From Pseudomonas sp. ADAK18 (GTDB lineage: Bacteria > Pseudomonadota > Gammaproteobacteria > Pseudomonadales > Pseudomonadaceae), in the NCBI RefSeq assembly GCF_012935695.1, contig NZ_CP052859.1, positions 6,117,001 to 6,181,000 on the forward strand: 64,000 bases of DNA, written 5' to 3'. The position numbers were made by a program, and so were the translations under genes. Below the pieces are notes generated by a model, which saw only the letters and a program-made list of their open reading frames with translations, did not search any database and was not told the origin of the DNA. Position 1 is the stretch's first letter, and every line of letters starts with the position of its first letter. Of the stretch, positions 11,143-20,138 are shown piece by piece.

Positions 11143-11762
11143 GCTTTATCGCTTGAATCAAGGGATTGGCTCAGGCGCTCGAAGCGCGCCTCCAGCCGTT
11201 CCAGGTCGAGTTTGGCCTGGTCGAGTTCACGAAAGCGCGCTTCGGCCTCCCGTTGTCCGACCAGGGTGCGCGATTCTTCGCTCAGGTATTCGGCCAGGTT
11301 CTGGTTCAGGCTGGCGAAGCCTTGCTGGTACCAGCGGGTGCGGCTACGCAGGTGGCCACTGATCAGTTGCGTGGCGACCGGGCCGAGCCAGCGGGACAGT
11401 TCGTATTCCCAGTCCAGTTCCAGGTCTTGCAGTACGGCGGCCAGGTCCATCAGCACCGTACTGTCACCTTCCAGTATGACGTCCGGGCCGTGAAGGATCG
11501 CCGTTTTGTCGCGGCTTAACGCCAGACGCAACAGGTTGGACGCGGACGCGCGCAGGGTACAGTCGGCATCGGCGGCCCATTGGGTCGCCAGCAGCAGGCC
11601 TTCATCGCTGGGCAGGATAAACAGCTGCAAGGCAGGGCTGGTGCAGTCGACGGCGATGACCTTGCCGTTCAAGTGTGCCAGCCGCGCCAGGGCGGTACTG
11701 TCCAGGCGCAGAACACGGTTGAGGCCGTGTTCAACGCTGGCGAGCAGGCCTGCGAACAGCAT
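11139..11762 (-). CDS. ubiJ: Ubiquinone biosynthesis accessory factor UbiJ
   Basis: A 207-aa protein with an SCP2 sterol-carrier-like lipid-binding domain in the first 110 residues and a C-terminal coiled coil rich in Glu, Arg and Leu. UbiJ with UbiK scaffolds the soluble Ubi complex and binds the isoprenoid tail of intermediates. It is coupled to ubiE by a TGATG overlap and to ubiB by a 4-nt overlap. Confidence 0.92.
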   Translation of the reverse strand: MLFAGLLASVEHGLNRVLRLDSTALARLAHLNGKVIAVDCTSPALQLFILPSDEGLLLATQWAADADCTLRASASNLLRLALSRDKTAILHGPDVILEGDSTVLMDLAAVLQDLELDWEYELSRWLGPVATQLISGHLRSRTRWYQQGFASLNQNLAEYLSEESRTLVGQREAEARFRELDQAKLDLERLEARFERLSQSLDSSDKA

Positions 11763-12532
11763 CAGGGCTTGATGCCGCGGTGCAGGGCGACGATGCCTGA
11801 CGTCATGTTGTGGTAGGTCACGCGGTCGAAGCCGGCCTCTACCATCATCGACTTCAGGGTTTCTTGGTTCGGGTGCATGCGGATCGATTCGGCCAGGTAA
11901 CGATAGCTTTCGGCGTCATTGGTGATCAGCTTGCCCATCAGCGGCATGAAAGCGAACGAGTAGGTGTCGTAGACCTTGGACATCAGCGCGTTGGTCGGCT
12001 TGGAAAACTCCAGCACCAACAGGCGACCGCCGGGCTTGAGCACCCGCAGCATGGAGCGCAGGGCGTCTTCCTTGTGGGTCACGTTGCGCAGGCCGAAGGC
12101 GATGGTCACGCAGTCGAAGTGGTTGTCCGGGAACGGCAGCTTTTCAGCGTCGGCCTGGACGAACTCAATGTTGCCGGCCACGCCTTTGTCCAGCAGGCGG
12201 TCGCGACCGACCTTGAGCATCGAGCCGTTGATGTCGGCCAGTACCACTTGGCCGGTAGGGCCGACCAGTTTCGAGAACTTGGCCGCCAGATCGCCCGTGC
12301 CGCCGGCGATATCCAACACGCGGTTGCCGGTGCGTACGCCGGACAGCTCGATGGTGAAGCGCTTCCACAGGCGGTGCATGCCGCCGGACAGCACGTCATT
12401 CATCAGGTCGTACTTGGCGGCCACCGAGTGGAACACCTCAGCGACTTTTTCCGCTTTCTGGCTTTCCGGGACGTTCTTGAAGCCGAAGTGAGTGGTGGGT
12501 TCGGCATCGCTGCCTTTGCGCTGATCAGTCAT
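11762..12532 (-). CDS. ubiE: Demethylmenaquinone/demethoxy-ubiquinol C-methyltransferase
   Basis: S-adenosylmethionine-dependent C-methyltransferase of ubiquinone synthesis (256 aa). Motif I is seen as [12 protein letters not shown], and [23 protein letters not shown] and [15 protein letters not shown] are typical of UbiE. ATG 12532 is chosen because it gives the standard [18 protein letters not shown] start. Earlier in-frame codons lack family similarity. First gene of ubiE-ubiJ-ubiB, diverging from the PHA-associated genes on plus. Confidence 0.96.
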   Translation of the reverse strand: MTDQRKGSDAEPTTHFGFKNVPESQKAEKVAEVFHSVAAKYDLMNDVLSGGMHRLWKRFTIELSGVRTGNRVLDIAGGTGDLAAKFSKLVGPTGQVVLADINGSMLKVGRDRLLDKGVAGNIEFVQADAEKLPFPDNHFDCVTIAFGLRNVTHKEDALRSMLRVLKPGGRLLVLEFSKPTNALMSKVYDTYSFAFMPLMGKLITNDAESYRYLAESIRMHPNQETLKSMMVEAGFDRVTYHNMTSGIVALHRGIKP

Positions 12533-12676
12533 ATCGCTGTCACCAAAAGAGAATGCGGGACATTCTAATCCCCAAGGCATGCTTTGTCTTGGCAACGGTG
12601 AAGGTAAGATAGGCCATCACCGAGACCTTTTGCCGCATGGAAGGTTTTCAAGTCTCTATAAAGAGGAGTCATTGCA

Positions 12677-12952
12677 ATGGCCCGTATACACGTTGAGCGT
12701 GCCCACACTCTTGGTAAAGAAGCTGCCCGGGCCAAGGCCGACAAGTTGGCGCAAAAACTCAAAGATCAATATGGTCTGGAGCCTTCGTGGTCCGGCGACA
12801 CGTTGAACCTTAAGCGCTCGGGGGTAAAAGGTACCCTGAAAGTGGCTGAAGACTCTCTGCGTATCGACGTTGAACTGGGCCTGTTGATGTCGGCCATGAG
12901 TGGCAGCATCAAGTCCGAAATCGAGAAGGCTTTGGATAAGGCCCTGGCGTGA
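12677..12952 (+). CDS. Polyhydroxyalkanoic acid system family protein
   Basis: Small protein (91 aa) of the family usually named polyhydroxyalkanoic acid system protein, found beside phaI/phaF in pseudomonads. It has a lysine-rich N-terminal helix and a compact beta segment around GVKGTLKVAEDSLRIDVELG. No catalytic motif is visible. A clear AGAGGAG site precedes ATG 12677. It stands between divergent ubiE and the phasin genes. Its function is unknown to me. Confidence 0.8.
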   Translation: MARIHVERAHTLGKEAARAKADKLAQKLKDQYGLEPSWSGDTLNLKRSGVKGTLKVAEDSLRIDVELGLLMSAMSGSIKSEIEKALDKALA

Positions 12953-13057
12953 TATCGACCTTCTTAGGGTGCCGTTTCTAATTTTTCTGCCTACTTTGTG
13001 CATGAGCCCTCAACTCCTGTGGGCAGTTCCTCCACCCTTTTATGCGTGAGGTGCACC

Positions 13058-13480
13058 ATGGCCAAAGTTATTTTGAAGAAAAAAATTGCTGCTTCGACTA
13101 ACGCCTTCAGCGACGTTAAAACCTATGCCCGCAAGATCTGGCTGGCGGGTCTTGGGGCATATGCCAAGGTTGGAAGTGAGGGTGGCGAGTACTTCAAAGA
13201 ACTCGTAAAGACTGGTCAACATGTTGAAAGTAAAGGCAAAAAAGTTGTGATTGAACAACTTGATGCTGCCAACAGTCAGATTGATCAAGTCAAGAGCAAT
13301 GTCTCCAGCGTCAAAGGTCGCGTCGAAGTGCAACTGGATAAAGTCGAGAAGGCTTTTGATACTCGTGTTGCAAGTGCCTTGAATCGGATCGGCATTCCGT
13401 CTAAACATGACGTGGAGACACTCTCTGCTAAGCTCGATGAGCTGACGGCATTGCTCGAACGTGTCGCGCGTAAACATTAA
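13058..13480 (+). CDS. phaI: Phasin PhaI
   Basis: PHA granule-associated phasin (140 aa). The N-terminal part with YARKIWLAGLGAYAKVGSEG is shared with the N-terminus of PhaF encoded next, and the rest is amphipathic helix with a C-terminal coiled coil. It would coat the polyester granule. ATG 13058 follows a GTGAGGTG site. An upstream in-frame ATG at 12998 has no such signal. The phaF start lies 12 nt after its stop. Confidence 0.92.
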   Translation: MAKVILKKKIAASTNAFSDVKTYARKIWLAGLGAYAKVGSEGGEYFKELVKTGQHVESKGKKVVIEQLDAANSQIDQVKSNVSSVKGRVEVQLDKVEKAFDTRVASALNRIGIPSKHDVETLSAKLDELTALLERVARKH

Positions 13481-13492
13481 GGAGACAACGGG

Positions 13493-14530
13493 ATGGCTGT
13501 TCAAAAGAAAACTCAGAAAGAAGGCAGCTCGTGGATCGGGGAAGTTGAAAAATACTCCCGCAAGATCTGGCTTGCTGGTTTAGGCGTGTACTCGAAGGTC
13601 AGCAGTGACGGCGGTAAATACTTCGAGACTTTGGTTAAAGACGGCGAGAAAGCCGAGAAGTTGACCAAGACCACTGTCGGTAAACAAGTAGATGCAGCGA
13701 AAGGTTCTGCCAAGTCCCGCCTCGGTGCTGTAAAAGACCAGGCACTGGGCAAGTGGGATGAACTGGAAGGGGTTTTCGACAAGCGTCTGAACAGTGCCAT
13801 TTCGCGACTGGGTGTCCCTAGCCGCAATGAAGTGAAGGCGCTGCACAGCAAGGTTGATACGCTGACCAAGCAAATCGAAAAACTGACCGGCGCTAAAGTG
13901 GCACCAGTGGCGGCGAAAACCGCAGCAGCAAAACCGGCTGCCAAGCCTGCTGCGAAAACGGCTGCTGCCAAACCTGCTGCGAAAAGCGCTGCCAAGCCAC
14001 TGGTCAAGGCCGCTGCTAAACCAGCAGCCAAAAAACCAGCAGCCAAGGCGCCTGCAAAACCTGCCGCAAAAGCTGCTGCCAAGCCTGCCGCCAAACCGGC
14101 AGCGAAAACTGCAGCCGCTAAACCCGCCGCCAAGCCAGCAGCCAAGCCAGTCGCGGCCAAGGCAGCAGCAAAACCTGCGGCCAAGCCGGCTGCAAAACCC
14201 GCTGCAAAACCCGCCGCCAAACCTGCGGCGAAAACCGCAGCTGCCAAACCTGCTGCAGCCAAGCCAGCTGCCAAGTCGGCCGCTGCGAAACCTGCGGCAA
14301 AACCGGTTGCGGCCAAACCCGCCGCCAAACCTGCGGCTGCCAAGCCGGCTGCAAAGCCTGTCGCGGCAAAGAAACCTGTCGTAGCCAAGAAGCCAGCAGC
14401 ACCCAAGCCAGCCGTTGCGGCCAAGCCTGCAACCCCGGTTCCATCGACCAATTCGGTCTCTGCGCCGACACACTCCACCGCTACCCCGACTGCAACGCCG
14501 GCAACCCCGACGCCTTCCAGTCAGTCCTGA
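13493..14530 (+). CDS. phaF: Phasin/nucleoid-associated protein PhaF
   Basis: A two-part protein (345 aa). Residues 1-135 form a phasin domain like PhaI, ending in a leucine-rich coiled coil (residues 113-134). From about 139 to 310 there is a histone H1-like tail built of AAKPA-type repeats with dozens of lysines, and then a Thr/Pro/Ser-rich end. In pseudomonads PhaF binds granules through the first half and DNA through the tail, helping granule segregation. A strong terminator follows at 14546-14579. The repeat number is likely to vary between strains. Confidence 0.95.
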   Translation: MAVQKKTQKEGSSWIGEVEKYSRKIWLAGLGVYSKVSSDGGKYFETLVKDGEKAEKLTKTTVGKQVDAAKGSAKSRLGAVKDQALGKWDELEGVFDKRLNSAISRLGVPSRNEVKALHSKVDTLTKQIEKLTGAKVAPVAAKTAAAKPAAKPAAKTAAAKPAAKSAAKPLVKAAAKPAAKKPAAKAPAKPAAKAAAKPAAKPAAKTAAAKPAAKPAAKPVAAKAAAKPAAKPAAKPAAKPAAKPAAKTAAAKPAAAKPAAKSAAAKPAAKPVAAKPAAKPAAAKPAAKPVAAKKPVVAKKPAAPKPAVAAKPATPVPSTNSVSAPTHSTATPTATPATPTPSSQS

Positions 14531-14545
14531 TTTCACGGGACATAC

Positions 14546-14579
14546 AAAAACGCCCGGCCTGTGAAGGTCGGGCGTTTTT
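14546..14579 (+). terminator. Rho-independent terminator of phaIF
   Basis: A GC-rich hairpin (CGCCCGGCC with CGGGCG partner, hexanucleotide loop) flanked by an A-run and a T-run, 16 nt after the phaF stop. The symmetric A and T tracts would let it act also for the convergent phaD. Confidence 0.9.
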
Positions 14580-14615
14580 GTGGATGCGGTCCACGGCACC
14601 GCCGCTCCCACATTT

Positions 14616-15236
14616 TTATTGCGCGTCATCCAAATAGCGCAGCGCGAACCTTTCCGTTGCCTGTCGCGCCGGCATCAACAGGTGCGGTGCCACCAGCATC
14701 ATGATCTGGTACACCACCACGCGCACCTCACCTTCACGGTCGAGAATCCGCTGGTAGTCCAGGGAAAACAGCAGGGTCATGGTGATTTGCTCCACCAGTT
14801 GCCCCAACGCCTGGGTATCACTGACGAGCTGCCCTTCGGTCTTGAGCCGCGCCAGCAACGAGGCAAGCGTGCGCTTCAGTGCCGTCAGAAGATGACGAAT
14901 GCCTTTGGCCAGTTTCGGCAAGCGCCCTGCCAGATTCGAAAGGTCCTGGAACAGGAACCGATAGTGCGCCATGCGCTCGACGATCAGGTGCAGGAACAGC
15001 CAGTAATCCTCAGCCGCCAGTTGCACATCCGCCGGCGGATCAAGCAACGGCGCCAGTTCACCTTGAAAACGCTCGAACAGCCCAAGCACCAGCGGCTCCT
15101 TGCCATGGAAGTGGTAGTAGAGGTTGCCTGGGCTGATCCCCATTTCATTGGCCACCTCCATGGTCGATACATTCGGTTCGCCCTTGTGGTTGAACAACTG
15201 CAGGGCACATTCAAGGATACGGTCGCGGGTTTTCAT
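14616..15236 (-). CDS. phaD: TetR-family regulator PhaD
   Basis: TetR-type regulator of the PHA locus (206 aa). The N-terminal helix-turn-helix is visible as TRDRILECALQLF then STMEVANEMGISPGNLYYHF, and the remainder is a helical ligand-binding domain. In P. putida PhaD activates phaC1 and phaI promoters in response to acyl-CoA. It lies 33 nt downstream of phaC2 and is convergent with phaF, the standard arrangement. Confidence 0.94.
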   Translation of the reverse strand: MKTRDRILECALQLFNHKGEPNVSTMEVANEMGISPGNLYYHFHGKEPLVLGLFERFQGELAPLLDPPADVQLAAEDYWLFLHLIVERMAHYRFLFQDLSNLAGRLPKLAKGIRHLLTALKRTLASLLARLKTEGQLVSDTQALGQLVEQITMTLLFSLDYQRILDREGEVRVVVYQIMMLVAPHLLMPARQATERFALRYLDDAQ

Positions 15237-15269
15237 CCAGTCTTCTTAGGTGATCGGTGAACCAAGGCG

Positions 15270-16952
15270 TCAGCGCACCCGCACATAAGTGCCGGGCGCC
15301 GCTTCCATCGGTGGGTAATTCTGGTTGCCCAGGGCGGTCAGGGTTTCGTGCTGCACGCCGGAGCGCTGCTGGATCCACGCAAGCCATTGCGGCCACCAAC
15401 TGCCCTCGATGTGGCTGGCGTCGTAGTACCAGGCGCGCGGGTCGCTGCTCAGCCTGGGGTTCTCGACGAAGTTGGCCTTGGGGTTGCCCGGCGGATTGAG
15501 GATGCTCTGGATATGCCCGCTGTTGGACAGCACGAAGCGCTTGTCGCCGCCCAGCAGCAAGGTCGAACGGTAGACCGCATCCCACGGTGTGATGTGGTCG
15601 TTGATCCCGGCCACGCTGAAGCTGTCCACCGTGACCTTCTGCAGGTCGATGGGCGTGCCGCACACTTCCAGGCCACCGGGATGGCTCAGCGGGTTGTGCT
15701 TGAAGAAGTCCAGCAGGTCGCCATGCAGCGCGGCCGGCAGGCGTGTGTTGTCGTTGTTCCAGTACAGAATGTCGAAGGCCGGCGGTTCCTTGCCCAGCAG
15801 GTAATTGTTGATCCAGTAGTTCCAGATCAGGTCATTGGGGCGCATCCAGGCAAACACCTTGGCCATGTCCCGGCCGTCCAGCACTCCTTGCTGGTAGGAG
15901 CGACGCTTGGCGGCTTCCAGGGTCTGTTCGTCGGCGAACAGCGTGGCCGGGCTTTCGATCTGGCTGTCCAGCAGGCTCACCAGATAACTGGCACTGGAGA
16001 TCCGCCGCAGCTGGCGCTTAGCTTGCAGGTGGCCTTGCAGCGCGGCGATGGTCAGGCCGCCGGCGCAGGCGCCCATCAGGTTGACCTCGCGGGCGCCGGT
16101 GATCGCCCGGCAGACATTCAATGCTTCTTCCAGGGCGGCGACGTAGGTGGAGAGGCCCCATTCGCGGTGGCGCACGTCCGGGTTGCGCCAACTGACCATA
16201 AACACCTGCAGGCCGTTTTTCAGCGCGTATTGGACGAAGCTGTTGGCCGGGCTCAGGTCGAAAATGTAGTACTTGTTGATTTGCGGCGGCACTACCAGCA
16301 GCGGCTTGGCGTACTGTTTTTCGCTCATGGGCTTGTACTGGATCAGCTCCAGCAATTCGCTGCGAAACACCACCGAGCCGGGCGTTGTGGCCACCGTTTT
16401 GCCGACTTCAAAGGCCTGCTTGGTGACTTGGCGCGGCAACCCGTTGTTGTGCAACAGGTCGTCAAACAGGTTGCTGACGCCACGCACCACACTGTTGCCG
16501 CCGGAGTTGAGCAGCTCCTTGATCGCCAGCGGGTTGAGCAGGGTGTTGGACGGCGACACGGCATCGTTGAGCAGGGAAAAGGCAAAGTGCGCCCGTGCCC
16601 GATCGTCGGCGCTCAGGGCACTGTCGTCGATCCAGTGGCGAGTCTGTTTCTGCCAGCTCAAATAGGCTTGCAGGCTGCGCCGGTAGAAGGGGTTGAGTTT
16701 CCAGGTGGGGTCGGCGAAACGGCTGTCACGAGGGTTGGGCTCGTGTACGGTTTCACCCAGCAGTACGCGGCCTAACTGTCCGCTCAGGGCCATGGCATGC
16801 CGTGCGCTGTGCAGCGGGTTGCGCAGGCTGTGGGCCGCGACGTTGCGCAAGGTCGACAGCAAATCCCGGCCACGCAGGCCGGTGATTGCACTTTGTGCAT
16901 TGATGAACGCGGCGGGGATGGGCACCGCGTCCTTCATGGGTTTGTCTCGCAT
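15270..16952 (-). CDS. phaC2: Class II poly(R-hydroxyalkanoate) synthase PhaC2
   Basis: Medium-chain-length PHA synthase (560 aa), polymerising (R)-3-hydroxyacyl-CoA on the granule surface. The lipase-like box is GACAGG with the nucleophile Cys296, and the C-terminal half contains the Asp and GHIQS His elements of the catalytic triad. ATG 16952 has an AGGAG site upstream. It is a paralogue of PhaC1 at the other side of phaZ, with the same length class. A 31-bp-arm inverted repeat lies between it and phaZ. Confidence 0.96.
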   Translation of the reverse strand: MRDKPMKDAVPIPAAFINAQSAITGLRGRDLLSTLRNVAAHSLRNPLHSARHAMALSGQLGRVLLGETVHEPNPRDSRFADPTWKLNPFYRRSLQAYLSWQKQTRHWIDDSALSADDRARAHFAFSLLNDAVSPSNTLLNPLAIKELLNSGGNSVVRGVSNLFDDLLHNNGLPRQVTKQAFEVGKTVATTPGSVVFRSELLELIQYKPMSEKQYAKPLLVVPPQINKYYIFDLSPANSFVQYALKNGLQVFMVSWRNPDVRHREWGLSTYVAALEEALNVCRAITGAREVNLMGACAGGLTIAALQGHLQAKRQLRRISSASYLVSLLDSQIESPATLFADEQTLEAAKRRSYQQGVLDGRDMAKVFAWMRPNDLIWNYWINNYLLGKEPPAFDILYWNNDNTRLPAALHGDLLDFFKHNPLSHPGGLEVCGTPIDLQKVTVDSFSVAGINDHITPWDAVYRSTLLLGGDKRFVLSNSGHIQSILNPPGNPKANFVENPRLSSDPRAWYYDASHIEGSWWPQWLAWIQQRSGVQHETLTALGNQNYPPMEAAPGTYVRVR

Positions 16953-17074
16953 GAGTCAACACTCCTTCGTCAAGCCATCAACAAGCACGCCAATTCAGAA
17001 CCATAGTCGGTTCTGGCTAAGTTGCGCGGGCGGGGTCTTCCTGACCCTGTGCGCGTTCCCTGCACCTACCCGTC

Positions 17075-17181
17075 GTAGCAGCTGTCGAGCGCCAGCGAGG
17101 CTGCGTAGGGCACACCTACGGTGTATCTGAAAGAACACGGTTGCATTCAACGCAGCCTCGCTGGCGCTCGACAGCTGCTAC
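17075..17181. repeat. Long inverted repeat (31-nt perfect arms)
   Basis: Arms 17075-17105 and 17151-17181 are perfect reverse complements, beginning GTAGCAGCTGTCGAGCGCC, separated by 45 nt. The sequence differs from the GGGAGC-type repeats elsewhere in this window and belongs to another Pseudomonas intergenic repeat family. It lies between phaZ and phaC2, so it may attenuate or protect the polycistronic message. Confidence 0.85.
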
Positions 17182-17196
17182 GTACGGGAGCTTTTG

Positions 17197-18042
17197 CTAC
17201 AAGGCCGGCTGCGGATGAATCACCGCCCGCAAACGCTCTTCCTGGAGAAACTTCATGATGATCGGCGCCACGGCTTCGGCCCGGGTAATCAGGAACAGAT
17301 GGCCGTCGTCGATGATGTGCAGTTGGGCATTGGGAATGCGCCAGGCCAACATGCGCATGTTGACCAACGGGATCAGTGGGTCGTCGTCGCCCGCCAGCAC
17401 CAGGGTCGGCTGCTTGATCTTGTGCAGCCAGTGGATGCTGGTCCAGCCCAGTCCTGCGAACAGTTGCCAGTAATAGCCCAACTTGCCGGCCGAACGTACT
17501 TTGCTCGCATGTTCGGCCGCCAGTTTTGAATCCCGACGGAACGAGCCCCCATAGATCATCGGTGCAATGCGCACCACATGGGAGGGTTGGATATAGCGTC
17601 GAGGGCTTGCCATCAGCCACAGCACCTTTGGCTTGCCGGGGACCATGAACGCCCCGGCTGCCGTCGCCGCGAGGATCAGCTTCTTGCAGCGTTCCGGATA
17701 GTCGTAGGCAAATTGCTGCGCCAGCGCTCCGCCCCAGGAAACCCCCACCGCATTGACCTGGCCATAGTCCAGGTAATCGAGCATGCGGGCGGTGAGTTTG
17801 GCCAGGCCGGGAAAGCGATAAGGACGACTGGGTGTAGACGAACCGCCAACACCCGGTACATCAAAGGCAATCACTTCCAGGTCCGGATCCAGTGCCTGGA
17901 CGAACGGAAACACCAGCTCAAGGTTGGCGCCGATACCGTTGAAAATCAGCAGCGGCGTCAAGTGAGACTTGCCCGGGCGTACCGCCGTGCGGATGGTTTG
18001 GCCATCCAGGTCGATGGTACGGAAGATGAACGGTTGCGGCAT
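17197..18042 (-). CDS. phaZ: Intracellular PHA depolymerase
   Basis: Alpha/beta hydrolase (281 aa) that depolymerises stored PHA. The oxyanion region is NGIGANLE, the nucleophile elbow is GVSWGG (Ser about 102), and the late GDDDPLIP Asp and DDGHLF His complete the triad. ATG 18042 gives the standard MPQPFIFRT start. A TTG two codons upstream is possible. It lies between phaC1 and phaC2 as in other mcl-PHA producers. Confidence 0.95.
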   Translation of the reverse strand: MPQPFIFRTIDLDGQTIRTAVRPGKSHLTPLLIFNGIGANLELVFPFVQALDPDLEVIAFDVPGVGGSSTPSRPYRFPGLAKLTARMLDYLDYGQVNAVGVSWGGALAQQFAYDYPERCKKLILAATAAGAFMVPGKPKVLWLMASPRRYIQPSHVVRIAPMIYGGSFRRDSKLAAEHASKVRSAGKLGYYWQLFAGLGWTSIHWLHKIKQPTLVLAGDDDPLIPLVNMRMLAWRIPNAQLHIIDDGHLFLITRAEAVAPIIMKFLQEERLRAVIHPQPAL

Positions 18043-18092
18043 GCTCAAGCCCTGTGAAATGGCGCGCTATTTCCCTGTCGAAACTCGGTCAA

Positions 18093-18181
18093 TGTGGGAG
18101 CTGGCTTGCCTGCGATGGCGGTATGTCAGGCACACTCATGTTGTATGTGCCTATGTCATCGCAGGCAAGCCAGCTCCCACA
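18093..18181. repeat. REP pair (doublet)
   Basis: Two 25-nt perfectly complementary arms, 18093-18117 and 18157-18181, with the core TGTGGGAGCTGGCTTGCC, separated by 39 nt, between phaC1 and phaZ. Typical two-REP element of fluorescent pseudomonads. Confidence 0.85.
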
Positions 18182-18209
18182 CTGACCTCATTCCCGCCGC
18201 AAATTATGT

Positions 18210-19889
18210 TTACCGTTCGTGAACGTAAGTACCTGGCGCCGCTTCAGCTGCTGCATGCGCCTTGTTACCCAGCACCGTCGGTGCCTTCTTCAACTTGCCC
18301 GACCGCTCCGCCTGCCAGGCCTGCCAATGCAGCCACCAGGAATCGGTGTGCTTGGTAGCGTTTTCCTGCCAGTCCAGCGCCTTGCCCGGCATAGTGTCGC
18401 TGGTCTGGTAGCGTGACTTGGGGTTGCCCGGCGGGTTAAGGATGCTCTGGATATGACCGCTGCTGGACAGCACGAATTCCACCTTGCCACCAAACAGTTG
18501 CGCCGACTTGTAGCAGGACTGCCAGGGCGTGATGTGGTCGTTGGTGCCCGCCAGGGAGTAGATGTCCGCTGTAACCTGTTTGAGGTCAATCGGCGTGCCG
18601 CACACTTCCAGTGCATTGGCACGCACCAGCGGGTTGTTTTTGAACAATTCGATCAAGTCGCCATGGAAGGCGGCCGGCAAACGGGTGGTGTCGTTGTTCC
18701 AGAACAGGATGTCGAACACCGGAGGCTCGTTACCCAGCAGGTAGTTGTTGACCCAGTAATTCCAGATCAAGTCGTTGGGGCGCATCCAGGCGAACACCTT
18801 GGCCATGTCGCGACCTTCCAACACGCCAGCCTGATAAGAATGGCGCTTGGCCGCTTCCAGAGTCTGCTCGTCGACGAACAGCGCCACCTGGGTGTCCAGG
18901 GTGGTGTCCAGCACGCTCACCAGCAGGGTCAAGGCGTTGACCTTCTTCTCCCCCAATGCCGCGTAATGGCCCAGCAGCGCGGTGCAGGTGATACCGCCGG
19001 AGCAGGCGCCGAGCATGTTGACGTCTTTGCTGCCGGTGATGGCAGTGACCACGTCGACGGCCTCTTTCAGCGCTTCGATATACGTCGACAGGCCCCACTC
19101 ACGCTGCGCCTTGGTCGGGTTGCGCCAGCTGACGATAAAGGTCTGCTGGTTATTGCGCAGGCAGAAGCGCGCCAGACTCTTATCCGGGCTCAGGTCGAAG
19201 ACATAGAATTTGTTGATCTGCGGCGGCACCACCAGCAACGGGCGCTCGTGGACCTGTTCAGTGATCGGCCGGTACTGAATCAACTCCAGCACGTCGTTGC
19301 GAAACACCACGGCGCCTTCGGTGGTGCCCAGGCTCTTGCCCACTTCGAAGGCGCCCATGTTGACCTGGCTCGGCATGCCGCCGTTGTGTACTAAATCCTT
19401 GGCCAAGTGCGACAGGCCATCCAACAGGCTTTTGCCGCCCGTCTCGAAGAAGCGTTTGACCGCCGCGGGGTTGGCAGCGCTATTGGTCGGGGCCATGGCT
19501 TCGGTCATCAGGTTGATCACGAAGTGCCCGCGACTGATGTCATGTTCCGACAGGTTGCTGTCGCCAATCCAGTCGTGCAGCTCCTTGCGCCACGCCAGAT
19601 AGGTTTGCAGGTAGCGTTTATAGAGCGGGTTCTGGCTCCACGCCGGGTCGTTGAAGCGACGGTCATCGCTCTCGGGTGCCAGCTCTGATTTGCCGAACAC
19701 CACGTTCTTCAGCTCGACGCCAAAGTGGGCGACATGCTTGACGCTGTGCAACGGTTGCTTGATGGCTTGGGTCAGCACCATCCTCGCAGAAGCCAATAAA
19801 TCCTTTTTACGTAACGCGATGATCGGGTTCAGCCCCAGGGTGTTTTCCGAGGCTTGGCGTTTCAAGTCATCGTTATTCTTGTTACTCAT
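18210..19889 (-). CDS. phaC1: Class II poly(R-hydroxyalkanoate) synthase PhaC1
   Basis: The main medium-chain-length PHA synthase (559 aa). Box GACSGG carries nucleophile Cys296. The late GTNDHITPW Asp and SSGHIQS His elements are present. It is the first gene of the phaC1-phaZ-phaC2-phaD unit. Its upstream region contains a sigma-54-like site at 20006-20021. REP-type repeats between the genes suggest graded expression along the operon. Confidence 0.97.
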   Translation of the reverse strand: MSNKNNDDLKRQASENTLGLNPIIALRKKDLLASARMVLTQAIKQPLHSVKHVAHFGVELKNVVFGKSELAPESDDRRFNDPAWSQNPLYKRYLQTYLAWRKELHDWIGDSNLSEHDISRGHFVINLMTEAMAPTNSAANPAAVKRFFETGGKSLLDGLSHLAKDLVHNGGMPSQVNMGAFEVGKSLGTTEGAVVFRNDVLELIQYRPITEQVHERPLLVVPPQINKFYVFDLSPDKSLARFCLRNNQQTFIVSWRNPTKAQREWGLSTYIEALKEAVDVVTAITGSKDVNMLGACSGGITCTALLGHYAALGEKKVNALTLLVSVLDTTLDTQVALFVDEQTLEAAKRHSYQAGVLEGRDMAKVFAWMRPNDLIWNYWVNNYLLGNEPPVFDILFWNNDTTRLPAAFHGDLIELFKNNPLVRANALEVCGTPIDLKQVTADIYSLAGTNDHITPWQSCYKSAQLFGGKVEFVLSSSGHIQSILNPPGNPKSRYQTSDTMPGKALDWQENATKHTDSWWLHWQAWQAERSGKLKKAPTVLGNKAHAAAEAAPGTYVHER

Positions 19890-20005
19890 CTACGACGCTC
19901 CATTGTCCGAAAGACGAGTACCGGGTACCGCTGTGTCCTTGCTCTTGCGACACAGCACAAGCCAGGTACTGCTGCTCGGATGACCGTTGATACCGCATCG
20001 TCAAA

Positions 20006-20021
20006 TGCAGGGAACTTGCCA
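20006..20021 (-). promoter_or_regulatory. Candidate sigma-54 promoter of phaC1
   Basis: On the minus strand TGGCAAGTTCCCTGCA matches the -24/-12 consensus TGGCACG-N4-TTGCW with two mismatches and keeps the GG-N10-GC spacing. It lies about 117 nt upstream of the phaC1 start. It overlaps a GGAAC-N6-GTTCC palindrome (20011-20026), which could alternatively be an operator. Confidence 0.45.
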
Positions 20022-20138
20022 GTTCCATTGGTTACCCGAGTTTAATTTTTTTCGCAAGCGGGCCAATCGTTGGCCACGCGACAGGGCATTCAAGCAGATG
20101 AAATTAGAAAATGCCCACTAATGAGCAAGAGGCTTGAG

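Noticed and set aside
13900..14420. Repetitive DNA in phaF considered as a tandem repeat or CRISPR-like array
   Set aside because: Period is short and irregular, in frame with Ala/Lys/Pro codons, and no spacers are present. It is protein-level repetition.
13513..14478. Alanine/glycine-rich open frame on the minus strand opposite phaF
   Set aside because: Produced by the AAKPA repeats read in reverse; no start signal or neighbours support it.
15270..19889. phaC1 and phaC2 as a recent tandem duplication
   Set aside because: The two proteins differ throughout and flank phaZ in all typical mcl-PHA loci; this is an old paralogy.
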